A stretch of DNA of 64,000 nucleotides, taken from positions 155,751 through 219,750 of the forward strand of contig NZ_JRFE01000015.1 in assembly GCF_000756305.1 (NCBI RefSeq), written 5' to 3'. The stretch's first letter is position 1; every line of letters begins with the position of its first letter. This document shows, in pieces, positions 62,601 to 64,000 of this stretch. The DNA comes from Myxosarcina sp. GI1. Its GTDB lineage: Bacteria; Cyanobacteriota; Cyanobacteriia; Cyanobacteriales; Xenococcaceae. Position numbers and translations under genes: made by a program. The notes below the pieces were generated by a model. The model was given only the letters and a program-made list of their open reading frames with translations, was not told the DNA's origin and ran no database searches.

Positions 62601-63668
62601 ATGGCGGTCGAGAATCTAGAGCAATACTATAAGGTTTTAGGATTAGAAACAGGTGCTTCTTTAGAAGAAGTCAATCAAGCATATAAAGATTTAGCCTTTA
62701 TCTGGCATCCCGATCGCCTGCCTAAAGAAAATCAAAGATTGATCCAAAAATCCTTAGAAAAAATCAAAGAAATCAATCACGCACGAGATTCATTGCGTTC
62801 TGCCCATCGCCGCCAGGGAAACACTTCATCTCAATCTAAACCGCCAGCGTCTGACCAACAGGCAGCCCAGCCAAAACAAAATCGCTCTCACTACAATCCT
62901 TATTCCTATCGCACTGGAGAGCGCACTAGCTATAGTAGCGGCAATTCTTATAGCTATAATCGTAATTACAATTCTCAGAATTATTCTCGTTCTGGAGATC
63001 GCGCCAGCTACAGTAGCGGAGATGCTTACGGTTATAGAGATCGCGGTTACTACGATCCCAAGCGATATTCTCGTCAGAGCGATAAGCAAAGCCAGCACGC
63101 GAAGCGCGATCGCAGCAGTCAAAGCAGTAGCAATTCTCAAAGCTATAGCGATCGCGGTTATTACGATCCTAAAAAATACTCTCGTCCGAGCGATCGCGCA
63201 TATCAAAGCAATGGAAATTCATATCGAGCACACGACTGTCCCGATTACAATAACAAAAATCATTATCGCAGTTCTTACGGTAACTCTTACCAACGTCCTT
63301 GCGATCGAGACATGAAAGGAATCGATTTAAGTAGAGCAAATTTAAAAGAGAAAGATTTTTCTGGTAAGAACTTACAACAGGCAAATCTCAGCTATGCAGA
63401 TTTAAGCGATAGTTTTTTGCACAACATTATTTTAGAAGAAGCTAATTTAATGGGAGCCAATTTATTTCGGGCTAATTTACTGGCGGCAAATCTTAGAAAA
63501 GCTAATCTTCGAGATACCAACTTAATTGGTGCCGATCTCAGCGGTGCCGATCTCAGTGGTGCCGATCTAACAGGTGCCAAAGTCGGAACTAGTAACAAAA
63601 TACTGGTCAAATTAACGGGAGTAAAGTTGACAGGTACAATTCTCCCCGATGGCTCTGTTCACACCTGA
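62601..63668 (+). CDS. J-domain protein with Tyr/Ser/Arg-rich linker and pentapeptide repeats
   Basis: Residues 8-70 are a J-domain with the HPD motif at 36-38, the part that stimulates Hsp70. Residues about 72-235 are a low-complexity region dominated by Ser, Tyr, Arg, Asp, Asn and Gly, with repeated GYYDPK units at 149-154 and 186-191. Residues 238-345 are pentapeptide repeats (ANLKE, ANLSY, ANLRK, ADLSG, ADLTG), forming a right-handed beta-helix. The overall plan is unusual. Part of the repeat region is built from nearly identical 15-base units (63526-63570), showing recent expansion. It probably recruits DnaK to an unknown target. Confidence 0.88.
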   Translation: MAVENLEQYYKVLGLETGASLEEVNQAYKDLAFIWHPDRLPKENQRLIQKSLEKIKEINHARDSLRSAHRRQGNTSSQSKPPASDQQAAQPKQNRSHYNPYSYRTGERTSYSSGNSYSYNRNYNSQNYSRSGDRASYSSGDAYGYRDRGYYDPKRYSRQSDKQSQHAKRDRSSQSSSNSQSYSDRGYYDPKKYSRPSDRAYQSNGNSYRAHDCPDYNNKNHYRSSYGNSYQRPCDRDMKGIDLSRANLKEKDFSGKNLQQANLSYADLSDSFLHNIILEEANLMGANLFRANLLAANLRKANLRDTNLIGADLSGADLSGADLTGAKVGTSNKILVKLTGVKLTGTILPDGSVHT

Positions 63669-63790
63669 ATAAAAATATTAATAGTCGATTGATTGCAAGT
63701 AATGCCAAAATGGGAAAAGTTTAATTTGTGATACTCTCTATAACTCGGCTGAGAGCAACAATTAACATTTAGGTGTGAGGATGGGGAAAA

Positions 63791-64000
63791 ATGCCACAAT
63801 TATTGGGTGGAATCGCTAAGATCGCCCTTATTTTTGCTGTTGTATTATCGTGGGAACTCAAAACAGAAGCAGTTGAAGTCGAGCGAATTGAAGCTGCACC
63901 CACTAATGTGAAACGTACTAAACCCGATGATGTTTCATCAAACCAAGAGCGCGATTTAAATTGGGCATTTTTGTTAAATTCAGAGGCTGTAGCGCAAAAC
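63791..64000 (+). CDS. Partial secreted protein at the right edge
   Basis: The frame from ATG 63791 runs 70 codons to the window end without a stop. It begins with a signal-peptide-like stretch (LLGGIAKIALIFAVVLSWEL) and then a polar Glu/Lys/Asn-rich segment. A GAGGATGGGG sequence precedes it by several bases. The family cannot be identified from this fragment. Confidence 0.5.
   Translation, partial: MPQLLGGIAKIALIFAVVLSWELKTEAVEVERIEAAPTNVKRTKPDDVSSNQERDLNWAFLLNSEAVAQN

Noticed and set aside
62826..63206. 126-codon minus-strand Ile/Ala-rich frame
   Set aside because: It is antisense to the Tyr/Ser/Arg repeats of the J-domain protein, so its repetitive composition is a by-product.
1..64000. 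tRNA, rRNA, CRISPR arrays, insertion sequences and prophage genes
   Set aside because: No cloverleaf, spaced direct repeats, transposase or phage structural protein was recognised on either strand.

Overview
The window is cyanobacterial. It carries psbD/psbC (photosystem II D2 and CP43), ycf4, acsF (chlorophyll cyclase), a phycocyanin-alpha homologue, an acyl-ACP synthetase, LrtA/Hpf and many copies of the HIP1 octamer GCGATCGC. Glucosylglycerol synthesis (ggpS) and hydrolysis (gghA) genes, together with a BCCT osmolyte transporter, point to a marine or salt-tolerant, probably unicellular or colonial, species. I cannot name it from sequence alone. No tRNA, rRNA, CRISPR array, IS transposase or prophage gene was recognised. 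Almost all of the window is core or near-core chromosome.

Layout. 0.1-4.2 kb: BCCT transporter, GntR/HutC regulator and two unknown membrane-associated genes. 4.3-7.2 kb: proA, folB, a gene-poor 760-bp stretch with repeats and a foldable segment, then a ureidoglycolate-lyase-like gene. 7.5-8.4 kb: the most unusual locus, a divergent phycocyanin-alpha gene whose stop codon overlaps the start of a two-TM SLATT-like effector gene. 8.5-11.3 kb: ABC exporter. 11.4-14.5 kb: zinc uptake znuA<>znuC-znuB with twin Zur-type boxes. 14.6-24.5 kb: GH57, a GT26 glycosyltransferase with MshEN-like repeats, acyl-ACP synthetase, YlqD, PfkB kinase, a stand-alone DALR protein divergent from a Crp-type regulator, and class II aldolase. 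24.7-32 kb: HAD phosphatase-lipB, lrtA/hpf, ggpS<>gghA. 32-35.2 kb: small conserved proteins and a thioesterase.

35.2-40.6 kb is a six-gene minus-strand run: SDR, DJ-1/PfpI, GST-like, PEBP, old-yellow-enzyme and surE. It looks controlled by a NemR-like TetR regulator with two identical operators, one ahead of the run and one in the tetR/endonuclease III-like divergent gap. 41.3-46.8 kb is a complete RND pump with adaptor and a divergent MarR regulator. 46.9-54.7 kb holds a degenerate receiver protein, a pentapeptide-repeat membrane protein, ureG-ureE, and a short RND permease that appears to lack both TolC-docking subdomains. 54.8-62.3 kb is the photosynthesis block: HEAT protein, psbC-psbD, ycf4, cyclophilin lipoprotein, KAS-like enzyme and acsF. 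The right edge has a J-domain/Tyr-Ser-Arg-rich/pentapeptide fusion and a truncated secreted protein.

The strongest candidate for an undescribed system is the phycocyanin-alpha-like/SLATT pair at 7469-8412. It could be a bilin- or phycobilisome-linked switch for a membrane effector. The function is inference; the gene order, overlap and domain resemblance are visible in the sequence.
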